33,034 nt of DNA from SZUA-592 sp041556555 (GTDB lineage: Bacteria > Pseudomonadota > Gammaproteobacteria > Eutrophobiales > Eutrophobiaceae), in assembly GCA_041556555.1 (NCBI GenBank), contig JBFFIE010000020.1:1-33034 (forward strand), in the 5' to 3' direction. The notes beneath the pieces are model-generated. The model saw only the letters and a program-made list of their open reading frames with translations. It was not told the DNA's origin and did no database searches. This document shows, in pieces, positions 8,907 through 16,423 of this stretch. The position numbers and the translations under genes are program-made. Every line of letters begins with the position of its first letter. The stretch's first letter is position 1.

Positions 8907-10355
8907 ATGGCTTTGATGATAGAAAAATTCATGAAGTTCCTGCCCCCGGAATCTGTTATTACCGGCGAAGAAGCACTGCGAGTCTACGAATGTGATGCCT
9001 TGTCTGCCTACCGTGAGATACCCGCCTGTGTGGTCCTGCCAGATACTGTCGAGCAAATCCAGCAGATACTCCGGATCTGCCATGCTGCCGATGTTCCAGT
9101 GGTGGCCCGCGGCGCCGGGACTGGCCTGTCCGGTGGTGCCTTGCCCGTCACAGATGGTGTGGTACTGAGCCTTGCCCGCCTCAACCGAATCCTTGAGATC
9201 GACCCGGTGTTACGGCTTGCCAGGGTGGAGCCGGGGGTTCGGAATCTAAGTGTTTCCGAGGTCGCAAAGGCGTACGGTTTGTTTTATGCACCGGATCCTT
9301 CCTCACAGGTGGCTTGTACCATCGGCGGTAACATCGCCGAGAATTCGGGTGGGGTGCATTGCCTGAAGTACGGCCTGACGGTCCATAATGTGATGGCCGT
9401 GAAGGTTGTTACCATGGAGGGTGACCTTATCAAGCTGGGTGGGGAGGCACTGGATTCAGCGGGTCTGGACATGCTTGCCTTGATGACAGGCTCAGAAGGC
9501 ATGTTGGCTATTGTGGTCGAGGCAACACTGAAATTATTACCGCTGCCGGTTCACCACAAGATCATGCTTGCTGCCTTCGATACGGTTGAGGAGGCAGGCA
9601 ATGGTGTGGCCGCCATCATCGCTGCCGGGATCATCCCGGCAGGCCTGGAAATGATGGACAACCCTGGTATCCGGGCCTGCGAGGATTTTGTTCATGCCGG
9701 TTACCCGACAGAGGCTGCTGCCATATTACTCTGTGAACTGGATGGGATCCCCGAGGAAGTTGAGGCCGAGAGCCAGGAGATTGCCGACTTGCTACGGAAT
9801 GCGGGCGCCACTGAAGTCAGGATGGCCCGGGACAAGGCAGAGGGTGAACGCTTCTGGGCCGGCCGCAAGGCCGCATTTCCCGCCGTTGGCAGAATTGCTG
9901 CTGACTACTACTGCATGGATGGGACGATTCCCCGAAAACACATCGCCAGTGTGTTACAAAGAATCAGCGAGCTATCGGCAGAATACAAACTTGGGGTTGT
10001 GAATGTATTCCATGCGGGTGACGGTAACCTGCATCCCTTGATTCTCTATGATGTTGCCGTGCCTGGAGAACTGGAGCGCGCCGAGGAATTTGGCGGCAGA
10101 ATCCTCGAAACCTGTGTCGAGGTGGGTGGCACCATTACTGGTGAACATGGCGTCGGTGTCGAAAAGATCAACCAGATGTGTGTGCAGTTTAACTCAGCAG
10201 AGTTGACCCAGTTTCATGCAGTAAAAAATGCGTTTGATCCCAAGGGCCTGCTAAATCCCGGCAAGGCGGTGCCAACCTTGAGACGCTGTGCCGAATACGG
10301 TGCCATGCATGTCCACTCAGGCAAGTTGCCATTCCCTGAACTGGAAAGGTTCTAG
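8907..10355 (+). CDS. glcD: Glycolate oxidase FAD-binding subunit GlcD
   Basis: This 482-residue catalytic subunit oxidises glycolate to glyoxylate, passing electrons through GlcE and GlcF to the membrane quinone pool. The PCMH-type FAD-binding motif lies at residues 68-80 (RGAGTGLSGGALP). The C-terminal FAD-oxidase domain carries FHAGDGNLHP and GTITGEHGVG, typical of the glycolate/D-lactate dehydrogenase group. The length is close to E. coli GlcD (499). It is the first gene of a four-gene operon and is divergent from rng. No regulator (glcC) or malate synthase (glcB) gene is nearby. Because glcE and glcF are present, glycolate oxidase is a much better call than D-lactate dehydrogenase. Confidence 0.95.
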   Translation: MALMIEKFMKFLPPESVITGEEALRVYECDALSAYREIPACVVLPDTVEQIQQILRICHAADVPVVARGAGTGLSGGALPVTDGVVLSLARLNRILEIDPVLRLARVEPGVRNLSVSEVAKAYGLFYAPDPSSQVACTIGGNIAENSGGVHCLKYGLTVHNVMAVKVVTMEGDLIKLGGEALDSAGLDMLALMTGSEGMLAIVVEATLKLLPLPVHHKIMLAAFDTVEEAGNGVAAIIAAGIIPAGLEMMDNPGIRACEDFVHAGYPTEAAAILLCELDGIPEEVEAESQEIADLLRNAGATEVRMARDKAEGERFWAGRKAAFPAVGRIAADYYCMDGTIPRKHIASVLQRISELSAEYKLGVVNVFHAGDGNLHPLILYDVAVPGELERAEEFGGRILETCVEVGGTITGEHGVGVEKINQMCVQFNSAELTQFHAVKNAFDPKGLLNPGKAVPTLRRCAEYGAMHVHSGKLPFPELERF

Positions 10356-10361
10356 ATTGAT

Positions 10362-10877
10362 ATGAATATGCTCTTGCAACAAAGTCACGACGAAATCATC
10401 CGGATTATCGCCAGGCTTAATCCAAAATCACTGTTACTCATCGGCCCTGACACCGATGAAGAACTCAACAATCGGGTTGATGAAGTTTTCAATGGCATAA
10501 AATCGGTGATTACCGGAGATAATCCCATCGACAAGATAGAAAGCAAGGAGCGCTATGACCTGGTTTATCTTTATGGTTTGGAGAAATTTGAAAAGCAATC
10601 AGCACTACATCTGATAGCCAGCTTGCGAGATTTGCATGCTGAACATCTGTTTCTTTCGGTACCACATGGGGATAACTGGAATACAGAGGAATTTTCCAGT
10701 GAGTGGACATTGAATGATCTCATCGCCTGTGGCTTGCATCTCCATTGTTCTTTTGGTGAAGATGAAAAGCAGATCCAGCTCTATCGGTTTGAGTTGTCAG
10801 ACTACAAAACAACGCCTGACTGGTTAAACAGTAGGTTTTGGGCCAATCCTGAATTGTTCGACAAGTATCGCTGGTAA
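10362..10877 (+). CDS. Uncharacterised 171-aa protein inside the glycolate oxidase operon (possibly DUF6231-like)
   Basis: I do not firmly recognise this protein. It sits six bases after glcD and 12 bases before glcE, so it is part of the operon. It has no signal peptide, membrane helix or cysteine cluster. The pattern of strands and helices looks like a degenerate Rossmann methyltransferase fold. A strand plus turn reads SLLLIGPDT (residues 24-32), where the glycine-rich SAM loop would be. An acidic strand YDLVYLYGLEKF occurs near residues 65-76, followed by a helix and the strand LFLSVPHG. The GxGxG loop is missing, so catalysis is doubtful. It may belong to DUF6231, but I cannot check. Aromatic residues are concentrated near the C-terminus (RFWANPELFDKYRW). 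Confidence 0.85.
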   Translation: MNMLLQQSHDEIIRIIARLNPKSLLLIGPDTDEELNNRVDEVFNGIKSVITGDNPIDKIESKERYDLVYLYGLEKFEKQSALHLIASLRDLHAEHLFLSVPHGDNWNTEEFSSEWTLNDLIACGLHLHCSFGEDEKQIQLYRFELSDYKTTPDWLNSRFWANPELFDKYRW

Positions 10878-10889
10878 ACGATATCCAGT

Positions 10890-11975
10890 ATGGCGTTACC
10901 TTCCAAAGATATACCGGAGTTCCATGCCCGATTGAAAGATAAAGTGGCAGAGGCCCGGGCCAGGGGCCAGCCACTTCTGATACAGGGATCAAACAGCAAG
11001 TCGTTTTATGGCCGTCATTGCAAAGGTGAGCCTGTAGACATGACGGCCTGTAGCGGGATTATAAATTATGATCCAACCGAGCTTGTGATCACAGCCAATG
11101 CTGGAACTAGCATCAAGGAATTGGAAGAGGTCCTGGCCAGAGAGGGACAGATGTTGCCTTTCGAACCGCCGTGCTTTTCCGAAACAACCACGCTGGGAGG
11201 GATAGTTGCGACAGGATTGTCCGGTCCACGTCGTCCTTACACAGGCAGCGTAAGAGATTACATTCTCGGTACCCGTTGTCTGACAGGACGGGGTGAAATA
11301 CTGAAATTTGGTGGAGAAGTCATGAAAAATGTCGCTGGCTATGATGTCTCAAGATTGATGACCGGCGCGATGGGGACCCTGGGCATCATACTGGAAGCCT
11401 CACTCAAGGTTTTGCCATTGCCAAAGTTTGAACTGGCACTCTGCAAGGCCATGAAGATTACCGAGGCAATGTATGTTATGAATGAGATTGCCGGCAAATC
11501 ACTCTGCATCTCAGGTGCAGCCTACCAGAATGGGCTGGTGCGATTTCGACTTTCCGGGAAGCAGGTGGCTGTTGATAAGGCCTGGAAGTCACTGGGCATG
11601 CAGGAGGATCCTGATGGCTTGGACTATTGGCAAGGCTTGAGAAACCATACTCTGGATTTTTTTAATCGTGATAATGGATCGAATTTATGGCGGCTTTCAG
11701 TACCGGCTAATACCGCATCCATGGAGATTCAGGGAGACTCGCTGATAGATTGGGGCGGATCCCAACGCTGGTATTATTCCGAACAACCCGCAGAAGACAT
11801 TTGGCAGATTGCTGAATCTGCAGGTGGTCATGCCACCTTGTTCAGGGGATCGAACAATGCAAAAGAAGTGTTCCAGCCATTGTCAGTGGTAATGCACAAG
11901 TTGCATCAACAACTGAAACAGGCCTTTGACCCCGACAGGATCATGAACCGGGGACGGATGTACCCTGATTTCTAG
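10890..11975 (+). CDS. glcE: Glycolate oxidase subunit GlcE (FAD-binding)
   Basis: This 361-residue second flavoprotein-like subunit of glycolate oxidase is similar in length to E. coli GlcE (350). The N-terminal FAD-binding region contains LLIQGSNSKSFYG (about residues 30-42). The FAD-contact segment reads TTLGGIVATGLSGPRRPY at about residues 101-118. The tail ends DPDRIMNRGRMYPDF, as in GlcE, where the last segment is the usual terminal motif of VAO-type oxidases. It lies 12 bases after the unknown gene and four bases before glcF. It is distinguished from GlcD by its shorter C-terminal part and the lack of the HAGDGNLHP motif. Confidence 0.94.
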   Translation: MALPSKDIPEFHARLKDKVAEARARGQPLLIQGSNSKSFYGRHCKGEPVDMTACSGIINYDPTELVITANAGTSIKELEEVLAREGQMLPFEPPCFSETTTLGGIVATGLSGPRRPYTGSVRDYILGTRCLTGRGEILKFGGEVMKNVAGYDVSRLMTGAMGTLGIILEASLKVLPLPKFELALCKAMKITEAMYVMNEIAGKSLCISGAAYQNGLVRFRLSGKQVAVDKAWKSLGMQEDPDGLDYWQGLRNHTLDFFNRDNGSNLWRLSVPANTASMEIQGDSLIDWGGSQRWYYSEQPAEDIWQIAESAGGHATLFRGSNNAKEVFQPLSVVMHKLHQQLKQAFDPDRIMNRGRMYPDF

Positions 11976-11979
11976 ATTC

Positions 11980-13194
11980 ATGCAAACATTTATCACACAA
12001 GAGTTAAAAGATACCCCTCAGGGAAAGGAAGCTGATCGCATCATACGGAGCTGCGTGCATTGTGGATTTTGTACAGCAACCTGTCCGACCTATCAGTTAC
12101 TGGGTGATGAACTGGATGGTCCCCGTGGACGTATTTATCTGATCAAAAGTCTGCTCGAAGGTAATGATGCCACTGAAAAAACCCGGTTGCATCTTGACCG
12201 CTGCCTGACCTGCCGGGCTTGTGAGACCATTTGTCCATCCGCTGTCGAATATGGTCGCCTGCTGGATATTGGCAGGCATGAAATAGAGATTAAAGCACCC
12301 CGATCACTTCCTGAACGATTCAAGCGACAGTTGTTGCTAAATGTTCTGCCATATCGATCCAGGTTTGCTCTCCTGTTGTACTGTGGCCAGATCGTCAGGC
12401 CACTATTGCCGGGAAAACTTAAAAGCATGATTCCAGAACGCAGTAAAAACAAAACTGTCAAAACCCAGCCACATAAACGCAGAGTCATCCTCTTCAGGGG
12501 CTGTGTTCAGCCGGTGTTGAATGCGAATATCAACCGGGCTGCAATTCGGGTGCTGGACAAACTTGGTGTCAGTACTATCGAGGTGAAAAATGAAACCTGT
12601 TGTGGTGCTTTATCCCATCATCTGGGTAAATCCGCTGCAGGCTTTATGAAAGCCAATATTGATGCCTGGTGGCCATACATTAGGGATGGTGTAGAGGCGA
12701 TCATTAACACCGCCAGTGGCTGCGGAGTGATGTTGAAAGATTATGCTTACCTCTTGCGTGAGGATCCGGACTATGCAGACAAGGCGAAAACCATTTCGGA
12801 GATGACCAGAGATCCAGTCGAATTTTTCACTGAAAGGGAAACGGAGAAATTACAGGGTATTATCAAACCTGCTGATATTCGTGTTGCCTTCCAGAATCCA
12901 TGTACCCTGCAACATGGACAAAAACTGGGAAACAGGACAGAAGCACTTTTATCGAGCCTTGGTCTGGTACAATTGCATGTAAAAGACAGTATTCTCTGTT
13001 GCGGATCGGCCGGGACTTATTCATTGTTTCAACCGGAGTTGTCCGCAAAACTACGTCAAAACAAAATCAATAATCTGGTAAATGAGAATCCGGATGTAAT
13101 TCTGACAGCAAACATCGGCTGCCAGCTGCATTTGCAACAGGCAACCGATGTGCCGGTGAAACACTGGATAGAACTAGTCGAGGAGTTAATCTAG
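11980..13194 (+). CDS. glcF: Glycolate oxidase iron-sulfur subunit GlcF
   Basis: This 404-residue electron-transfer subunit links glycolate oxidation to the quinone pool at the inner membrane. Two ferredoxin-type 4Fe-4S motifs are visible: Cys25, 28, 31 and 35 (CVHCGFCTATCP) and Cys75, 78, 81 and 85 (CLTCRACETICP). Two cysteine-rich CCG domains follow, with CCGALSHH near residue 207 and CCGSAGTY near residue 343. The length matches E. coli GlcF (407). It starts four bases after glcE and closes the operon. The downstream gene is convergent, with a 23-base gap and no obvious terminator hairpin. Confidence 0.96.
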   Translation: MQTFITQELKDTPQGKEADRIIRSCVHCGFCTATCPTYQLLGDELDGPRGRIYLIKSLLEGNDATEKTRLHLDRCLTCRACETICPSAVEYGRLLDIGRHEIEIKAPRSLPERFKRQLLLNVLPYRSRFALLLYCGQIVRPLLPGKLKSMIPERSKNKTVKTQPHKRRVILFRGCVQPVLNANINRAAIRVLDKLGVSTIEVKNETCCGALSHHLGKSAAGFMKANIDAWWPYIRDGVEAIINTASGCGVMLKDYAYLLREDPDYADKAKTISEMTRDPVEFFTERETEKLQGIIKPADIRVAFQNPCTLQHGQKLGNRTEALLSSLGLVQLHVKDSILCCGSAGTYSLFQPELSAKLRQNKINNLVNENPDVILTANIGCQLHLQQATDVPVKHWIELVEELI

Positions 13195-13217
13195 TCCCGT
13201 TCCAGTTTTGGTATAAA

Positions 13218-13673
13218 TTAATTCATTGCGTGCCAGGTACCATCTGACTGTCGGCAGGCTGTACCATGAAGTACTTCTGCACGTCCATCAATCACGGCTT
13301 CTGTGGTGTAATCACGGCAAGCCCCTGATGCTGTCTCATAGGTGTAGGTCGGGGTGACGTTGTATTCAACATTTGTATCTGGATTTACCCAACTGGTAGT
13401 GGATCCGGTTGGTGCTGTCTCCAGGGCTGACTGTGCCCGGTAACGATCCAGTTCATCCATTTGTGCACCAATGTTGCTACCCACCTGGCTACCTACCAGA
13501 GTACCAATTGCAACTGCAGCCAGTTGTCCGGTGCCATTACCAATATGACTGCCGATGAATGCCCCGGTTCCTGCACCGACAAATTTGCCAACATCCTGCT
13601 TGGTCGGGTTACAGGCTGTTAAAAATATCGCGGTGCCAATAACAATGAACAGTTTTTTATAAGTTGTATTCAT
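13218..13673 (-). CDS. Glycine-zipper lipoprotein (17 kDa surface antigen family)
   Basis: This 151-residue predicted outer-membrane lipoprotein has a short basic N-terminus, a hydrophobic stretch and a lipobox LTAC with the lipidated Cys at residue 21. Residues 30-72 form a glycine zipper of two hydrophobic segments with regularly spaced Gly (GAGTGAFIGSHIGNGTG, then GTLVGSQVGSNIG), as in the Rickettsia 17 kDa antigen family. The C-terminal domain has the pattern CRDYTTEAVIDGR followed by GTACRQSDGTWH, with two cysteines that could pair. A good ribosome binding site (GGAGAG) precedes ATG 13673. It lies downstream of mlaA across 145 bases and may be a separate unit. Its exact role is unknown; such proteins are linked to envelope integrity. 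Confidence 0.86.
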   Translation of the reverse strand: MNTTYKKLFIVIGTAIFLTACNPTKQDVGKFVGAGTGAFIGSHIGNGTGQLAAVAIGTLVGSQVGSNIGAQMDELDRYRAQSALETAPTGSTTSWVNPDTNVEYNVTPTYTYETASGACRDYTTEAVIDGRAEVLHGTACRQSDGTWHAMN

Positions 13674-13758
13674 TTTTGCTCTCCGTTCATAACTAACTCG
13701 TAAACTCTGATCTGGTAGAGAGCTAAATCAGGGACAAGTTCTGTCGATCAGCAGATAA

Positions 13759-13773
13759 CGGGAAAAAATCCCG
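13759..13773. other. Short inverted repeat downstream of mlaA
   Basis: A perfect five-base stem (CGGGA and TCCCG) surrounds a five-base A (or T) loop. It lies 45 bases after the mlaA stop in the mlaA reading direction. In that orientation the loop is all T, but no T run follows the stem, so it is a poor intrinsic terminator. It could be a weak terminator or a small operator for the glycine-zipper lipoprotein gene. Confidence 0.3.
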
Positions 13774-13818
13774 GAGCCCATATAAGAAACCAGGATCTCA
13801 GGCGGGATTCAATAAGGT

Positions 13819-14568
13819 CTAGAAATCTTCCAGATAATTTTCATCAAAAATATCATCGTATTCATCGGCAGGTGGGTTGCCGTCATAGATCAGAAACTCA
13901 CGCCGTTGCAGGAAGGCCTCACGAGTGAAGATATACGCATCCACCGCGGCTTCATCCCTGATTTTGGTTGCCTCTAGGAGGTTGGCACGGGTATTGATGG
14001 TGTACAGGATCGTGGCGGGCCAAGCTACATAGGCAGGCGTGTAGAATAACGGGCTTAATACTATGTTCGTACCTATATTGGCAACGTTGCGAACGGTATT
14101 GGGCCCGAGGATCGGTACGTACAGGTAAGGTCCCTGTGAAAGGCCCCAGGCGGCAAGCGTTTGCCCGACATCTTCCTGATGCTCCGGCATGCCAATGGGT
14201 GAGCTGACATCATATAGACCGGCGATACCGAATGTTGAGTTGTAAACAAAGCGCAGCACGTCCTGGGTCCCCTGGTACATTTTTCCCTGCAGGTAAGTAT
14301 TCAGAATGACGTTGATATACAGTATATTTGAGAAAAAATTGGTGACCCTTTGCCGAACATAGGTAGGGGTGACTTTTACATAACCCTCGGCGACAGGTTT
14401 GATGACGTTTCGATCCAGTGAATCGGTAAAGTTGTAGGAAACCCGGTTTGCAGGTTGCCAGGGATCAGAGTTATCTATGACAACCTGGTTACTGGCACAG
14501 CCGCTGACGATGAGAATGACAAAAAATAAAACCGTTCTCGCGGCACAAAGAAATCCTGACTTAAGCAT
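13819..14568 (-). CDS. mlaA: MlaA/VacJ outer-membrane lipoprotein, phospholipid trafficking
   Basis: MlaA sits in the outer membrane and removes mislocalised phospholipid from the outer leaflet, handing it to MlaC. The 249-residue protein has a signal peptide with a lipobox ending at Cys24 (VSGC). The MlaA core follows: DPWQPANRVSYNFTDSLD near residues 35-52, then NTYLQGK, RFVYNSTFGIAGLYD, and a GxGPYLYVP-type segment (SQGPYLYVPILGPNTVR). The C-terminus is acidic, as in the family. A TTG codon at 14571 directly precedes ATG 14568. ATG is chosen because a GGGGA ribosome binding site sits five bases before TTG-ATG. It follows the mlaC-like gene by 61 bases containing a hairpin. Confidence 0.94.
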   Translation of the reverse strand: MLKSGFLCAARTVLFFVILIVSGCASNQVVIDNSDPWQPANRVSYNFTDSLDRNVIKPVAEGYVKVTPTYVRQRVTNFFSNILYINVILNTYLQGKMYQGTQDVLRFVYNSTFGIAGLYDVSSPIGMPEHQEDVGQTLAAWGLSQGPYLYVPILGPNTVRNVANIGTNIVLSPLFYTPAYVAWPATILYTINTRANLLEATKIRDEAAVDAYIFTREAFLQRREFLIYDGNPPADEYDDIFDENYLEDF

Positions 14569-14596
14569 CAATTTCCCCTGGTCATTCCCACTGAAA

Positions 14597-14620
14597 TTGC
14601 CTGTCGGTGACTACAGGCAA
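14597..14620. other. Intercistronic hairpin between the mlaC-like gene and mlaA
   Basis: A perfect eight-base inverted repeat, TTGCCTGT and ACAGGCAA, surrounds an eight-base loop (14605-14612). It lies in the 61 bases between the two genes, in the transcribed leader of mlaA. No T run follows it in the gene direction, so termination is unlikely. A role in mRNA stability, processing or partial attenuation between the two genes is more plausible. Confidence 0.55.
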
Positions 14621-14629
14621 ATGATTGTT

Positions 14630-15238
14630 TTATTCTGAGGCCTTTAACGCCTGTATTTTCTTGTCGATTTCAGCAAGCAGAACGTCAAATCCATCATTTT
14701 CCATTATTGTTCCATATTCCGAGCGTTTGAGCGAGAGGTCATTCACACCGTCGGCAATAACGCTGATGATTAGCCACTTACCTTCTCTTTCATGCAATAT
14801 ATAATCAAACCGGACAGCTTCGCCGTCAGGTTTTACGAGTTCTGTCTTGATGACCAGCCGGCCCTTTTTCAGTTCCTGCTGTCCAAGTAGCCTAAATTTC
14901 TCCCCGCCAAAATCATCGAACTTGGAGGCATAGTTGCTGATACTGAGGTCATCAAAACGTTCAATGAAAGCGCTTTGTTGTGTTTCATCCAGGTCATTCC
15001 AGTATCGGCTGAGAATAACCCTGGCGATTACGGGCGTATCGAATGTATTTTCTATGACTGGCGAAAGCTGGGCATATCTTTCCGAGAAACTTTCCGGTGT
15101 TTGCATCGCCTTAATCAAGGCCTGGTGCAGTGAATCAACCACACTGACAGCAGCCTGGTTTTCTCCGGCATGCAAACCTGAAGCCAAAGGTAGGAAAATA
15201 AATGAAATGATTAAGACAAGCTCCTTGATGATTTTCAT
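14630..15238 (-). CDS. MlaC/Ttg2D-family periplasmic lipid carrier (HpnM-like)
   Basis: This 202-residue periplasmic protein belongs to the toluene-tolerance Ttg2D/MlaC family, which carries phospholipid between outer and inner membranes. A signal peptide spans about residues 1-25 and ends near SGLHAG. The mature protein shows the family pattern FDTPVIARVILSRYW, then SNYASKFDDF, and GVNDLSLKRSEYGTIM near the C-terminus. A longer form from TTG 15256 is possible, but ATG 15238 leaves a normal signal peptide. MlaC-like proteins inside hopanoid clusters are called HpnM. The neighbours hpnB and hpnH just upstream make that the better name, although mlaA follows directly. No MlaFEDB transporter genes are in the window. 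Confidence 0.9.
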   Translation of the reverse strand: MKIIKELVLIISFIFLPLASGLHAGENQAAVSVVDSLHQALIKAMQTPESFSERYAQLSPVIENTFDTPVIARVILSRYWNDLDETQQSAFIERFDDLSISNYASKFDDFGGEKFRLLGQQELKKGRLVIKTELVKPDGEAVRFDYILHEREGKWLIISVIADGVNDLSLKRSEYGTIMENDGFDVLLAEIDKKIQALKASE

Positions 15239-15298
15239 TTTGCTAAATTGATGCAAGGGAGTTTCACGTTTCGACCCTGTCGAACAAATTTAGTTGCA

Positions 15299-16423
15299 TT
15301 ATTTAGAACTGGCAGCCGGATAATGCCTGCCTTTCCAGCTGGTGCCATGTCTGAATGCAGTTTGTAAGGCAGAAGACCAGGTCATTAACAGGTAAATGGA
15401 TCCAGTGACAGGCAGAGTCAGACTCCAGAGCGGGTGTAAACAGTAATAATGCAATGTTGGAAGATAGCAGACTATCATGACCACTAGTGTAAATAAGGCT
15501 ATCAAGATCGCCTGAGCACCAAAAGCCAATGCCAGTAAAGGCAAGACAAACGCAGCCAACATCAGCAGGGTACATAACAATAACATCAACCACGACTGTC
15601 TTAATTGGGTAAAGGCAGTCCGACTGACCATCTCCCAGATTACAGCCAATCGCTCGTAGCGACGCATGCTGATGGCCGAATGCGTAAGACCTACCCAGGT
15701 CCTGCCACCATGATCCTTGACCTTTCTGGCTAGTGAACAATCATCGATAAGTTTCCCACGCAGGCAGGCGAAGGCGTCAATGCGAGTCAAGATGTCCCGA
15801 TTCACCAGGATCACCCCGCCTGCTGCCGCAGCAACAGCAGATGAACTGGAATTGGAAATCCTGAAAGGATAAAGGAGCTTGAAGAAAAAAATGAAAGCAG
15901 GCATCAATAACTTTTCCCAAAAACTTTCCATACGCAGAAACGCCATGAGGGAAAGCATATCGAGTTCTTCACGATGGAATTTTTCCAGCAGAGTTTGGAG
16001 TGTGCCCTCCTTGAGAAATATATCTGCATCCAGTAGCAAAACCAATCGGGTTTTCACCAACCGACGGCCCTGCTCCAACGCCCATAATTTGCCGCTCCAA
16101 CCCTCAGGCAAAGACTGGCCATCGATAATTTCAAGATTTGGAAGGTTTTGCTCTCTGGCGATACTTGCGGTTCCGTCTGTTGACTGATCATCTACGATGA
16201 TTACCTTGATGTCCGGCGCTTGTCGGGCAAGTGCAATGAGAGTGTCTGCAATAACGAACGCTTCATTGCGGGCAGGAATCAGGACTGTGATTTCGGAGAG
16301 ATCAAGGTCTCGCCTGTCCGGACGAGCATCAAGTGATTCCCGAGTGCTCCAGGGACGCCAGGGCAGGGCCAGTATGCTGACCCAGATAAATAAACCGGGG
16401 AGAGCCAGAAGGCTCCAGTCCAT
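15299..16423 (-). CDS. hpnB: Hopene-associated glycosyltransferase HpnB
   Basis: This 374-residue membrane-attached family 2 glycosyltransferase is of the type encoded in bacterial hopanoid clusters. The N-terminus has one membrane helix. The GT-A domain begins with ITVLIPARNEA (about residues 45-55) and continues with IIVDDQSTDGT (about 75-85) and the metal-binding LLLDADIF (about 129-136). An acceptor-side motif, IDDCSLARKVKDHG, lies near residues 226-239. The last third holds three to four hydrophobic helices, as expected for HpnB. It overlaps the hpnH stop by one base (TGATG). The precise product of HpnB is not established in the literature I know; a role in hopanoid head-group modification is inferred from context. 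Confidence 0.9.
   Translation of the reverse strand: MDWSLLALPGLFIWVSILALPWRPWSTRESLDARPDRRDLDLSEITVLIPARNEAFVIADTLIALARQAPDIKVIIVDDQSTDGTASIAREQNLPNLEIIDGQSLPEGWSGKLWALEQGRRLVKTRLVLLLDADIFLKEGTLQTLLEKFHREELDMLSLMAFLRMESFWEKLLMPAFIFFFKLLYPFRISNSSSSAVAAAAGGVILVNRDILTRIDAFACLRGKLIDDCSLARKVKDHGGRTWVGLTHSAISMRRYERLAVIWEMVSRTAFTQLRQSWLMLLLCTLLMLAAFVLPLLALAFGAQAILIALFTLVVMIVCYLPTLHYYCLHPLWSLTLPVTGSIYLLMTWSSALQTAFRHGTSWKGRHYPAASSK

Noticed and set aside
13674..13818. Small gene or intrinsic terminator between mlaA and the glycine-zipper lipoprotein gene
   Set aside because: No convincing short open frame was seen. The only hairpin (13759-13773) has its T run inside the loop, so it is listed only as a repeat.
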